Below are positions 41,395 to 50,214 of a DNA stretch of 64,000 nucleotides, piece after piece. Positions within the stretch are counted from its first letter, which is position 1, and every line of letters starts with the position of its first letter. Position numbers and translations under genes: made by a program. Under the pieces are notes generated by a model, which had not been told where the DNA came from, did no database searches, and saw only the letters and a program-made list of their open reading frames with translations. Source of the DNA: Runella slithyformis DSM 19594 (GTDB taxonomy: Bacteria > Bacteroidota > Bacteroidia > Cytophagales > Spirosomataceae); assembly GCF_000218895.1 (NCBI RefSeq), contig NC_015703.1:1673501-1737500 (forward strand), in the 5' to 3' direction.

Positions 41395-43716
41395 CTATTG
41401 AGTCAGCACATTGATAAATACATCTGCATTGCGCCCTTTATCGTCACTGCAGGATATTTTTACCTTACCCACAGGAGGCTTTATAAACAGAGCTGCCTGT
41501 GGGTTTGCTTTTTGTACCAATTTGTCATTGACGTACCAATACACTTCCCGCACATCGTTGGCGGCCTGACAGGCCAATTGCAGTTGCTGCCCTTCCAAAA
41601 AGTACTCGCTGCCATCGTTTGGGCTGGTAATAATAGGCGCCCCAATGTCAAATACCCTCGTACAATTGGGATTATGCGGCGGAATCCGTTGATATGGAAT
41701 GCGATTCAGTTCATTGTACGCGATGAGTCCCGGAGCCAGATTTATATATAACTTTCGCACATAGCCGCTGTCCGGGAGGCACTGTGTGCAGTAGGATATC
41801 TTAGCGGTTTGATCGGTCAATACCCATTTTAAATGTTGGCATCGACGGGTGGGCGAAATACCCATAATGGCATAATCCAGTACTTGGTGCGTACAAAACT
41901 CGGCCGGCAGGTCGCCGCTTTCGGCACATACTTTTCGGCGGGTAATGTCGGCGGCAGGCTTGAACCAACCCGTCGGGGAATTGTAATCGATGGCGTTAAA
42001 AACATCGAACAATAGCGGAGTGGCGATATTGGCTCCGTTGAGTTCCGGCACCCCCATTCCCGAAAAATTACCCACCCAAACCCCTACCGTATAACGGCGG
42101 TTGTAGCCAATGCTCCAGGCGTCTTTCTTGCCGTACGAAGTGCCCGTTTTCCACGCGATACGCGGCAGATGGTAGGTATTGTCAAAATTATTGGGCAAAT
42201 CCGGCCGCGTTATTTGGGTCAATATAGTAGTGATCAAATACGCGGACTCGGGCGAAATGAGCACCTCTCCTTTTGCTTTTTCGGCTTCCTTTGTATAATT
42301 CAGTCCGTGCATTTTCCCATCATTGGCAAAGGCCGTAAAAAGACGCGTCAGCTCTTCCAGCGTGACACCGCATCCTCCCAGAATCATGGACAATCCTAAA
42401 TCCTTTGATTGCTTTTTTACGGTCTGGAAGTCCGCTTTTTTTAGATAATTGATCAAAACCCCCGGGGTCATGTCTTTCAGTACTTTGACGGCCGGAATGT
42501 TGAGCGAATTGGCTAAGGCAAATTCAATACTGACCTTACCGTTGAAACGGCGGTCGAAGTTTTCGGGCTCAAATCCGCCGAAATTGGTCGGTACGTCATT
42601 GACCGCCGACTTGGGGGTAATCATTCCTTTATCAAAAGCGATAGCGTAGAGCAAAGGCTTTAAGGTGCTTCCCGGCGAACGGATCGCTTTGATGCCGTCA
42701 ACCTGTCCCCCGTCGTACGAATTGTTGAAATCAGCCGAGCCTACGTAGGTTTCTACCTGCATGGTTTCGTTGTTGATTACCATTACCGCAGCATTGTGGA
42801 TGTTCATGCTTTGCAGCCGATTCACGTAGTTGCGAGTCATCTGCTCTACCTGCGCCTGTCGGGTCGGCAGAATCGCCGTTCGAATGATGGGCGTATTCTT
42901 TTGTTCATTTTTCAGGCGGAAAGCCAGATGAGGCACCCATTTGGGCGCTTCGCGACGATAAGCGTTCAGGGGCTCATTGATGGCATCGGCAATGATCTGT
43001 TTGTCAAACAGCCCGTCCCGTTCAAATCGTTTGAGCCATTTGTTGCGTTCCTGAACAATGAAGGTGTTTTTTCGACCCAATCGCAAACTGGAAGGACGGT
43101 TAGGAATAATGGTCAGGGTAGTGATCTCGGCGAGGCTCAGCAACTGCGGCAGCTTTCCGAAATACAATAATGAGGCCGACTTCATGCCTTCAATATTGCT
43201 TCCGTAGGGAATCAGATTGAGGTACAGTTGCAGAATTTCATCTTTAGAATAATGCAGTTCCAACTGCATAGCCCTGAAAAGCTCAATCCCTTTACTCAAA
43301 TAGGTACGTTTGCGAGGCTCCAGTAAACGCACCACCTGCATGGTGATCGTAGAAGCGCCCGAACTCCGTCGCCCGGTCACCGTATTTTTGACCAAAGCAC
43401 GTCCTAAGGCAATCGGGTTGAAACCCGGATGAAAATAAAAAAAGCGGTCTTCCTTTTGGAGAATCGTTTGACGAAGTAAGGGCGTGATCTCGTCCGGCTC
43501 GGTATACAGTCGCCATTTGTCATGATCGTTCAGAAAAGCATGCAGGATCGTGCCGTCGGCCGCCACCACAAGGGTAGAATAACTAGGCGCCACCTTAAAA
43601 GGAAGGGCCGCATCCAGTACGATAAAAAGAAGAAAGGGGCTTGCCAAAAGCCAAAAGCGACGAGACCGAAGCCATTTTTTCAGGACATTAAACGCTTTCT
43701 GACGCCGCTTTTCCAT
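41395..43716 (-). CDS. pbpC: Penicillin-binding protein 1C
   Basis: PBP1C is a bifunctional inner-membrane peptidoglycan synthase. The 773-aa product has an N-terminal membrane helix (WLLASPFLLFIVLDAAL), a GT51 glycosyltransferase domain with EDRFFYFHPGFNP (catalytic Glu) and SSGASTITMQ, then a transpeptidase domain with SPGSTLKP (Ser-xx-Lys), SLNIP (Ser-x-Asn) and KTGTS. The C-terminal part (about residues 680-773) is a BiPBP-type domain with ITSPNDGSEYFLEGQQLQL. In many bacteria pbpC is next to an alpha-2-macroglobulin gene (yfhM); none is seen here. A DUF4286 gene lies 43 bp upstream on the same strand. Confidence 0.95.
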   Translation of the reverse strand: MEKRRQKAFNVLKKWLRSRRFWLLASPFLLFIVLDAALPFKVAPSYSTLVVAADGTILHAFLNDHDKWRLYTEPDEITPLLRQTILQKEDRFFYFHPGFNPIALGRALVKNTVTGRRSSGASTITMQVVRLLEPRKRTYLSKGIELFRAMQLELHYSKDEILQLYLNLIPYGSNIEGMKSASLLYFGKLPQLLSLAEITTLTIIPNRPSSLRLGRKNTFIVQERNKWLKRFERDGLFDKQIIADAINEPLNAYRREAPKWVPHLAFRLKNEQKNTPIIRTAILPTRQAQVEQMTRNYVNRLQSMNIHNAAVMVINNETMQVETYVGSADFNNSYDGGQVDGIKAIRSPGSTLKPLLYAIAFDKGMITPKSAVNDVPTNFGGFEPENFDRRFNGKVSIEFALANSLNIPAVKVLKDMTPGVLINYLKKADFQTVKKQSKDLGLSMILGGCGVTLEELTRLFTAFANDGKMHGLNYTKEAEKAKGEVLISPESAYLITTILTQITRPDLPNNFDNTYHLPRIAWKTGTSYGKKDAWSIGYNRRYTVGVWVGNFSGMGVPELNGANIATPLLFDVFNAIDYNSPTGWFKPAADITRRKVCAESGDLPAEFCTHQVLDYAIMGISPTRRCQHLKWVLTDQTAKISYCTQCLPDSGYVRKLYINLAPGLIAYNELNRIPYQRIPPHNPNCTRVFDIGAPIITSPNDGSEYFLEGQQLQLACQAANDVREVYWYVNDKLVQKANPQAALFIKPPVGKVKISCSDDKGRNADVFINVLTQ

Positions 43717-43759
43717 ACAGGAGACTCTTTCAGCAGGGTTACAGTTTGTTTGATGGAGT

Positions 43760-44062
43760 TTATACCTCTTCCAACAAGGTTCTGAAAGATACGTACCTAT
43801 TCAGAAAACGAACATGATGTTTATCCTGAAAAACTTTCGCATGCAGTTGATCGTACGTAAAATAGTCTTCCATGGTCTGAAAATAATATTGACATGAAAA
43901 GGTGGTTCCTTCGTTATCAATCTCGGTCAGCAGCCGTAAAATCTTATTGCCCATCGGCAGGCCTGTGGCCATGATTTCGGGAATGTGCACCTTTTTCATC
44001 CATTGCAGCCATTCCAATTCCAGGGATTTATCTATGTTTACCGTTACACTGTGCAGAATCAT
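43760..44062 (-). CDS. DUF4286 family protein
   Basis: The 100-aa protein begins MILHSVTVNIDKSLELEWLQ, the standard start of DUF4286, a Bacteroidetes family with a ferredoxin-like/dimeric alpha-beta barrel pattern: strand, helix (WLQWMKKVHIPEIMATG), strand (TTFSCQYYFQTMEDY), helix. Function is not known. I chose the ATG at 44062; an upstream one adds eleven residues unlike the family. It precedes pbpC by 43 bp on the same strand, so they may be co-transcribed. Confidence 0.85.
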   Translation of the reverse strand: MILHSVTVNIDKSLELEWLQWMKKVHIPEIMATGLPMGNKILRLLTEIDNEGTTFSCQYYFQTMEDYFTYDQLHAKVFQDKHHVRFLNRYVSFRTLLEEV

Positions 44063-44229
44063 ATTGGTCTGTTTTTTGTTTTCTAAGTAACGCAATATTT
44101 AAAAAAATGAGCGATTATTCGTCACCACAAAAAAATAATCTTGATTTCTTGGGCGTTTCAGGGGAAAACAGTAGCTTTATCAACTGCTCCGGCAGTCTAA
44201 AGCGTCCCTCCGATTTCAAGACCTGTCCA

Positions 44230-44934
44230 ATGGACTACAAGGCACTGAGAGAATTGGTCAGACAGGGTGAAGGCAAATACCTGGAGTTTAAACTCAAGAC
44301 CAATCACCCCGAAAAAATCGTCCGAGAGGTAGTGGCTTTTGCCAATACTGACGGCGGACGCCTCCTCATCGGCATCGGCGACGACCGCAGCATCAAGGGC
44401 CTCAAGTACGTAGACGAGGACGAATACCTGCTCACACGGGCCATCGAAAAATACTGTTCTCCGGGTATTGAATACTCCATTGACCGTATTCCCATCGGCG
44501 AAGAACGGGATGTGCTGGTGTTTACAGTGTATCCCAGCAAAGGCCGCCCGCATTATGTGTTGCAGGAAACGGACACTCCGCGGGTGAACACCACCTTCGT
44601 GCGCAAAAAATACGTTCCACCCAAAAACAGTACACAGGTACGTAAAGCCTACGTGCGAGTAGCCGACAAATCCATTCAGGCAAGTTGGGAAATGCGGGAG
44701 ATCCTGCGCCGCAAAAGCGACGACCGCAATGTCCGGTTTCAGTACGGAGACAAAGAACGAAAGCTTATGCAGCATTTGGACCAACACCGAACAGTGACTG
44801 TCGATATGTTTGCCAGTATTGCCAACATTCCGCGCAATCTTGCCTCCAAAACGCTTGTGCTGTTGGTCTTAGCCAATGTGCTCGAAGTGCATCCGGACGA
44901 GGTAGTTGACCATTTTACCATGGCGGCTTTTTGA
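44230..44934 (+). CDS. AlbA_2/Schlafen-type putative DNA- or RNA-binding protein
   Basis: The product of about 234 aa carries an AlbA_2 (divergent AAA_4) domain: MDYKALRELVRQGEGKYLEFKLK, VVAFANTDGGRLLIGIGDD and the HYVLQETD segment. Its C-terminal 70 residues look like a winged helix (RTVTVDMFASIANIPRNLAS). Such proteins are often regulators or nucleic-acid-binding factors with no defined target. The open frame starts at 44107, but the 41 extra residues are not family-like, and a TTG-N20-TAGCTTTA promoter-like pair at 44149-44179 lies inside them, so I prefer the ATG at 44230. It is followed by a strong hairpin. Confidence 0.85.
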   Translation: MDYKALRELVRQGEGKYLEFKLKTNHPEKIVREVVAFANTDGGRLLIGIGDDRSIKGLKYVDEDEYLLTRAIEKYCSPGIEYSIDRIPIGEERDVLVFTVYPSKGRPHYVLQETDTPRVNTTFVRKKYVPPKNSTQVRKAYVRVADKSIQASWEMREILRRKSDDRNVRFQYGDKERKLMQHLDQHRTVTVDMFASIANIPRNLASKTLVLLVLANVLEVHPDEVVDHFTMAAF

Positions 44935-44944
44935 TAAAACAAAA

Positions 44945-44973
44945 ATCCATCATCCTCAGCAAGGATGATGGAT
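44945..44973. terminator. 11-bp hairpin after the AlbA_2 gene
   Basis: ATCCATCATCC (44945-44955) and GGATGATGGAT (44963-44973) form a perfect stem, loop 7 nt. On the minus strand a T-rich tail follows (TTTTTGTTTT), so it can also end transcription from the permease gene, although that stop is about 170 bp away. Confidence 0.8.
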
Positions 44974-45140
44974 CATATACTACCTAAACCTCTACCATTA
45001 TATTTCTTTCTGAAATACTCCAGATTAAAATATCCGGCTGTACTTCTAATAACTTAGGGAAATGAAAATTTGTTCCGCAAGCTCCAAAAACACCCGATTT
45101 TACCGCTAAGCCCCCGAATACAACAGCTTTATGGAACATT

Positions 45141-46793
45141 TTAAGCTATTTTACTTTTACGATACCCATAGCCAAAATAGATGAGCAGCCCGGCGGCCAT
45201 CCACCCAAAAAACACAAACCATGAGTTGACCGGAATTTCGATCATCAGATAGCTGCAGCACAACACGCCCAATACAGGAATCAAAGACCACTTTCGGAGA
45301 AAACCAAAAACAGAAAACGCAAAAGAAAGTAAAGTAAAGATCAGGAACAGGTATTCCTGATGCTGTTCATTGCCAAAATGAGAAAACGCTCCAATGATTC
45401 TTTCACGCGTAAAAAAGGCAAACGCAAGCCATAAGGCAGGAATAATGAATTGGCCATTGATATACGGCAAACTGAACGATTTTTTACCCGTTGGACTTTC
45501 TCTGGGCAACACTAAAACCCCACCGCAAACCAGCACAAACGCAAACAGGGTGCCGATACTTGTCAGGTCCGTTACCAGTGAGGCATCCATGAACAACGCC
45601 GGAATAGCCACCAAAAAGCCCGTCATAATGGTGGCAAACGAGGGAGTACTGTACTTGGGGTGAATTCTGCTGAACGCCTTTGGCAATAATCCATCCCGGC
45701 TCATGCTCATCCAGATACGCGGTTGGCCGATCTGAAATACCAGCAATACACTCGTAGCCGCCACTACGGCACTGACCGACACAAAATAGCCTACCTTCGG
45801 TTGTCCTATTTTATCAAACACATACGCTAAAGGGTCGGCCACCCCCTGAAATTCCGAGTAATTGACCATCCCCGTAATGACGAGTGCAATGACAATGTAA
45901 ATGATGGTACAGATGAGCAACGAATAAATCATACCCCTGGGCAAATCTCGCTGTGGATTGGCACATTCTTCGGCCGTTGTAGAGATAGCATCAAAGCCGA
46001 TATACGCAAAAAATACGGCCGAAACGCCTTTCAGCACCCCACCGAATTCGTTGGGAAAGAACGGTGTCCAATTGTCAGTATTAATAAAAAATACGCCTAC
46101 GACCACCACCAGCAGCAACACCATAAGCTTTAAACCTACCATGGCATTGGCGCTTTTCTTACTTTCTTTGATCCCGATATAGGCCAGGATCGTAACCAAT
46201 ATCACGATGACAAAAGCGGGTAAATTAAAGATCAGCCTTGTGTCTCCCACCATAGGCGCGGCCGTCCAGGCCAGACTTTCGAGTGGCTTACCTGCTGCCT
46301 GTGCCGCTTCATAAAGCTTCAAAGCCGTGGTGGTATCAGTGACCATCCAGCGCGGCAATATAATGCCGACTCCCTGTAAAATATTATCAAAATAGCTGCT
46401 CCACGAGATCGCCACAACGATATTTCCGATGGCATATTCCAGAATCAGCGACCACCCGATGATCCAGGCAACCACCTCACCAAACGTGACGTACGAATAC
46501 GTATAAGCGCTGCCGGATACGGGCACGCGCGAGGCAAATTCTGCATAACATAATGCGGTAAAGCCACACGTAATGGCCGTAATGACGAATAGAAAAATAA
46601 CACCCGGCCCACCGTCATAGGCCGCCGCACCGATCGTCGAAAAAATCCCCGCTCCGATCACCGCCGCAATTCCCATCGATACTAAATCGCGAACCCCCAG
46701 AATTTTGGACATCCCTCCGTTGGCATGGCTTTCAGCGTCGGCATTTTTCAGAATTTGCTCCAGTGACTTTTTTCGAAAAAGGGAATTGTTCAT
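45141..46793 (-). CDS. APC-superfamily amino acid permease (CAT-like)
   Basis: The 550-aa product is an inner-membrane amino-acid/cation symporter or exchanger of the APC superfamily. It has 12-14 hydrophobic segments and the family's first-helix motif GIAAVIGAGIFSTIGAAA, then FSALCYAEFASRVPVSGSAY-like (here GFTALCYAEFASRVPVSGSA), and FFAYIGFDAISTTAEE in helix 6, all typical of the cationic amino-acid transporter (CAT) subgroup. The C-terminal pair of helices is an extension seen in this group. The substrate is not certain. It is transcribed alone; a TIGR04282-type gene lies 83 bp upstream on the same strand. Confidence 0.9.
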   Translation of the reverse strand: MNNSLFRKKSLEQILKNADAESHANGGMSKILGVRDLVSMGIAAVIGAGIFSTIGAAAYDGGPGVIFLFVITAITCGFTALCYAEFASRVPVSGSAYTYSYVTFGEVVAWIIGWSLILEYAIGNIVVAISWSSYFDNILQGVGIILPRWMVTDTTTALKLYEAAQAAGKPLESLAWTAAPMVGDTRLIFNLPAFVIVILVTILAYIGIKESKKSANAMVGLKLMVLLLVVVVGVFFINTDNWTPFFPNEFGGVLKGVSAVFFAYIGFDAISTTAEECANPQRDLPRGMIYSLLICTIIYIVIALVITGMVNYSEFQGVADPLAYVFDKIGQPKVGYFVSVSAVVAATSVLLVFQIGQPRIWMSMSRDGLLPKAFSRIHPKYSTPSFATIMTGFLVAIPALFMDASLVTDLTSIGTLFAFVLVCGGVLVLPRESPTGKKSFSLPYINGQFIIPALWLAFAFFTRERIIGAFSHFGNEQHQEYLFLIFTLLSFAFSVFGFLRKWSLIPVLGVLCCSYLMIEIPVNSWFVFFGWMAAGLLIYFGYGYRKSKIA

Positions 46794-46876
46794 AGGAAGT
46801 GTTGTTTAGGGTTCAGCTTATTTTTAAGGCGGGTAAAAATAGGAATTATTACGACAAATCTCTTCAAAAACTAATA

Positions 46877-47515
46877 TTATGGTGTAGAAACAGCACGTAC
46901 ATAATCCTCCCACGTATCAATGTCAGACAGCGTTTCCAATAAGAAATAATTGTTATTCAAACCGTTATTACCTGTACTCATCTGTGCTAAATCAGCGATG
47001 GTTTCGTTCAGCAGCGAAGGCTGACTCCATGACTTATTTTCAAACAGATTTTGGTGAAGCTGTTTCATTCCCAGTAAATAATACCCTCCATCATCGGCCG
47101 GACCAATGACGACTTCATGGTTTTCCAAGGCCGCAAAAGCCATTGACAGATGCGCCTCCCGAATGGCTAAACAATCACTGCCGACGATCACCACGCGCGC
47201 TGAAGATGCCAGCTCTGCCTCAAAAGCCATTTTCATTCTGTCTCCCAGATCAGGGCTGTCATATTGGCGTTTTTTCGCGAAATGAGGTTCTTTCCAAAGG
47301 TCATTGGCATTGATAAAATCGCCATAATAAATAATAACATGTTTTTGGGCCGCTCCTTCGGATTGAGCCACCCATTCATTGATGATGCTTTTGGTATGTT
47401 GAAGCAGTTCCTCATACACTTCAACGGCTTTTTCATTGCCGACGGTGGCCGCTACCCGCGTCTTTACTTTACCTGCGATGGGGTTTTTAACAAAAACAAT
47501 AAGTGAGCAAATCAT
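46877..47515 (-). CDS. TIGR04282-type (DUF2064) glycosyltransferase-like protein
   Basis: The 212-aa protein belongs to the GT-A-fold family named for arsenosugar biosynthesis (TIGR04282), whose wider function is unknown. It starts with IVFVKNPIAGKVKTRVAATVG, where KTR is the nucleotide-loop motif, then VVIVGSDCLAIREAHL with the metal-binding Asp, and VIGPADDGGYYLLGMKQ. No radical-SAM or other arsenosugar genes are nearby, so the family name should not be taken as function. It is divergent from the DUF3857 gene with about 78 bp between starts. Confidence 0.82.
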   Translation of the reverse strand: MICSLIVFVKNPIAGKVKTRVAATVGNEKAVEVYEELLQHTKSIINEWVAQSEGAAQKHVIIYYGDFINANDLWKEPHFAKKRQYDSPDLGDRMKMAFEAELASSARVVIVGSDCLAIREAHLSMAFAALENHEVVIGPADDGGYYLLGMKQLHQNLFENKSWSQPSLLNETIADLAQMSTGNNGLNNNYFLLETLSDIDTWEDYVRAVSTP

Positions 47516-47593
47516 TCGTTTGGGTTGGATAGTTGAAAGAAAGATAGTAAGATTGATAAAAAAACAGAATACCTGAGCCGTTAAAACCTATTT

Positions 47594-49546
47594 ATGAAAC
47601 ATTTTTGTTGGATAGCCCTTATCCTCATCACCGCCACATCATACGCCCAAGACGTTGCCTTTAAGAAAATCATTGAAAATCAAAAGGTTGACCCCACACT
47701 CGCTACCCTCACCGAAGCCGAGCAGAATGAATCGGGGGTATTGCTGCGCAACCGACTTTTCATTGAATATACGTTTGATTCATTGGGGCAGTTTGCCTGC
47801 ATTCAGGGAATTTATAAACGAATCCGCATCAATGACTCCAAAGCCATTGAAATGTACAATAAAATCGTGCTGCCCGTTCCCAATACCAACGATCTGCTTT
47901 ATTTGAAGGCCAGAAGTATCAGCAAAAACGGTACCGTCAAAGAGGTTGGACTGGAAGCGGTCAAAGAACTGGAAGAACAGGGTCGGGTGTATAAAATTCT
48001 GGCCGTAGAAGGTCTTGAAACGGGCGGAGAGTTGGAATACATCACTTTGTTCAGACGCAACAGTACCCTGTTTGGCTCCGAAATCCTGCAAAGTGATATT
48101 CCCGTTCGCAGTTCTGAATTGAAGATCATTACCCCGTCTTACCTGCAATTTGAGGCTAAAGTATACAATGCCCCTGCGTCTATCCGGACAGATACGCTGA
48201 ATGATAAGCGTACGATGACCGTTTTAGTCAATGACCTCAAACCCATTCACGAAGAGAAATATGCCAATATCAAAGCAAACCTGGTGCGGGCTGATTATAA
48301 ATTATCGTACAACATCAGCCGCAGCGAAGATCGTCTTTATACGTGGCAAAGTGCCGCCGAAACCTTTTTTGATTATTTAAGAACCGGTCTGGACGAATCC
48401 AAAAAAGACGTAAATGCCCTGTTGGTAAAAGAAAAGATCAAGGGACTCGCGCCCGAATTGGCCATTAAAAAATTTGAAAATTATGCCAAAACCAACATTG
48501 CGGTCAAGGAAGAAGAAGACGCGGAAACCGCCTCCGAAATCCTGAAAAAGCAATATGCTTCCAAAGCGGGCATGATGCGCCTGTACATTACAGCGCTGGA
48601 ATCGCTCAATATTCCGTATGAAATCGTGGTCGGCACCAGTCGCGCCAACGCCGTTTTTGACAAAGAATTTGATTCGTGGAGCTTTTTGGATGAATATCTG
48701 CTCTATTTTCCCGCTACAAAGAAATTTCTTGATCCAAACAGTCCTATCCTTCGGTATGGCATGATCGATCAGTTTATGGAAGGAAACTATGCGCTGTTTA
48801 TCAAAAAGAAAAAAGAAGGCATAGAAATCCTTCCCGAGGGTGAAATTCGGTTTATTCCTTTCTCAACAATCGCCGATAATCACGATGATCTGGCCATTGA
48901 AGTGTCTTTCTCTCCCACGATGGATCAGGTACAGGGCAAAGTGACCCGTCAGATGACCGGGCACCAGGCCGCCCAACTGCGTCCTTATTATCATTTTGTC
49001 AAGGCTGAGGAAGAACGTAAAAATTTAACAAATGAGGTGATTAAATCAACGCTCAAACCTGACGTGACCTACACCAATGTGCTCATCAAAAATACGAACC
49101 TTAACAGTGATGAAGCGTTTAAGCCCTTTATTTTAAGCACCGATATCGTGTTAAAAAGTGTAGTGGAACGGGCCGGCAAAAAATACCTGTTTAAAGTCGG
49201 GGAGCTGATCGGGCCGCAAGTTGAAATGTACAATGAAGGAGCCCGTCAGTTTGCGATCGACATGGGCAACGCCCACTCGTACAAACGGGTTTTGAAAATT
49301 CACATCCCGGCAGGCTATAAAGTAAGCGGGCTGGAAAGCCTGAAACGCCACATTACGGATGGCAAAACTGAGTCTATCCTGGGCTTTATCTCTGATTATA
49401 AGTTGGAAGGCGGTCTTTTGACCGTGACCATTGATGAGTACTACAAGCAGGTTTTACAACCGATTGACACGTATGATTCCTTCCAAAAGATCATCAACGC
49501 GGCGGCAGACTTCAACAAAGTGACGCTGTTGTTGGAGAAAAACTAA
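47594..49546 (+). CDS. DUF3857 protein with degenerate transglutaminase-like domain
   Basis: The 650-aa product has a signal peptide (WIALILITATSYAQ) and an N-terminal DUF3857 beta-sandwich (about residues 40-260), followed by a region that aligns in pattern with a transglutaminase-like core. The catalytic cysteine context, usually GDC, reads YASKAGMMRLYITALESL here, and the expected His lies in FDSWSFLDEYLLYF, where it is absent, so the domain is probably inactive. The last 200 residues are again beta-rich. The family is common in Bacteroidetes and may bind polysaccharide or protein in the periplasm; no function is established. A 10-bp palindrome follows the gene. Confidence 0.85.
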   Translation: MKHFCWIALILITATSYAQDVAFKKIIENQKVDPTLATLTEAEQNESGVLLRNRLFIEYTFDSLGQFACIQGIYKRIRINDSKAIEMYNKIVLPVPNTNDLLYLKARSISKNGTVKEVGLEAVKELEEQGRVYKILAVEGLETGGELEYITLFRRNSTLFGSEILQSDIPVRSSELKIITPSYLQFEAKVYNAPASIRTDTLNDKRTMTVLVNDLKPIHEEKYANIKANLVRADYKLSYNISRSEDRLYTWQSAAETFFDYLRTGLDESKKDVNALLVKEKIKGLAPELAIKKFENYAKTNIAVKEEEDAETASEILKKQYASKAGMMRLYITALESLNIPYEIVVGTSRANAVFDKEFDSWSFLDEYLLYFPATKKFLDPNSPILRYGMIDQFMEGNYALFIKKKKEGIEILPEGEIRFIPFSTIADNHDDLAIEVSFSPTMDQVQGKVTRQMTGHQAAQLRPYYHFVKAEEERKNLTNEVIKSTLKPDVTYTNVLIKNTNLNSDEAFKPFILSTDIVLKSVVERAGKKYLFKVGELIGPQVEMYNEGARQFAIDMGNAHSYKRVLKIHIPAGYKVSGLESLKRHITDGKTESILGFISDYKLEGGLLTVTIDEYYKQVLQPIDTYDSFQKIINAAADFNKVTLLLEKN

Positions 49547-49584
49547 AAGTCTCATCAGGAATATATAACTTTGTTTTCCAATCA

Positions 49585-49608
49585 AAATCGTACAACTCTG
49601 TACGATTT
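49585..49608. promoter_or_regulatory. 10-bp-arm palindrome upstream of the SPOR lipoprotein gene
   Basis: AAATCGTACA (49585-49594) and TGTACGATTT (49599-49608) are perfect complements around ACTC. It lies about 36 nt before the ATG at 49644. The right arm holds TACGATTTG, one base longer than the -7 consensus. With no T tract it looks more like an operator or leader hairpin than a terminator. Confidence 0.45.
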
Positions 49609-49643
49609 GGGCCTAAACATTGTTCACTTTTACCCGGCTTACA

Positions 49644-50180
49644 ATGAACTTGAAATTTTTTGCTTTTTTGCTGGTTTCAGCTTCTGTATTCGTTGGCTGC
49701 GCTTCTTCCAAACCCGTGCGCCCTACGACCACTGCTGATGCCTATAGCAATTATGACGAAGATTTGTCAGCCGTACGACCTAAATACAAAGAGCCTACAC
49801 CTGCCGAAGCCGCCAAAAAGCCGGAGGTAAAACGGGTTTTGTCTGACCAGCCGCTGCATGTGAATCGTAAATTGGATGCCGTTGTCGATACCATTGCTTC
49901 CAAAAACCGGGCCATTCGTTTCGCTTCAGGCTATCGTATTCAGATCTATGTGGGCAATATTCGTAAAGAAGCCGACGACGCCCGCTTGTTTTCCTATCAG
50001 AATTTTCCGGAATTAAACCCATATCTGGTCTATAACCAACCCACTTACCGTGTACGAATCGGTGATTTTATGACACGTCTGGAAGCGGAACGGTATCTTC
50101 AACAAGTACGCGGTCGCTATGAAAGTGCGGTTATTTTGGCCGAAAAGATTGATTTAAAGAAAAGTTTATTGGTAAAATAG
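49644..50180 (+). CDS. SPOR domain-containing lipoprotein
   Basis: The 178-aa product has a lipoprotein signal peptide with lipobox FVGC at about residue 19, then a flexible Pro/Thr/Ala-rich linker and a C-terminal SPOR domain: GYRIQIYVGNIRKEADDARL, QPTYRVRIGDFMTRLEAERYLQQV. SPOR domains bind denuded peptidoglycan glycans at division sites, so this protein may be an envelope factor tied to cell division or wall remodelling. The ATG at 49644 is preferred because it puts the signal peptide at the N-terminus; the frame is open eight codons earlier from a TTG. The gmd gene follows 34 bp later on the same strand. Confidence 0.87.
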   Translation: MNLKFFAFLLVSASVFVGCASSKPVRPTTTADAYSNYDEDLSAVRPKYKEPTPAEAAKKPEVKRVLSDQPLHVNRKLDAVVDTIASKNRAIRFASGYRIQIYVGNIRKEADDARLFSYQNFPELNPYLVYNQPTYRVRIGDFMTRLEAERYLQQVRGRYESAVILAEKIDLKKSLLVK

Positions 50181-50214
50181 CCACGTCTATTATTCAGTTG
50201 TTCAATAGTAATAT

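Noticed and set aside
41467-41504. 9-bp inverted repeat ACCCACAGG/CCTGTGGGT
   Set aside because: It lies inside the pbpC coding sequence near its 3' end and can be explained by coding content; no regulatory role is evident.
44107-44229. 41-residue N-terminal part of the AlbA_2 frame
   Set aside because: The segment is low in family-like sequence and contains promoter-like elements; the domain begins at the ATG at 44230.
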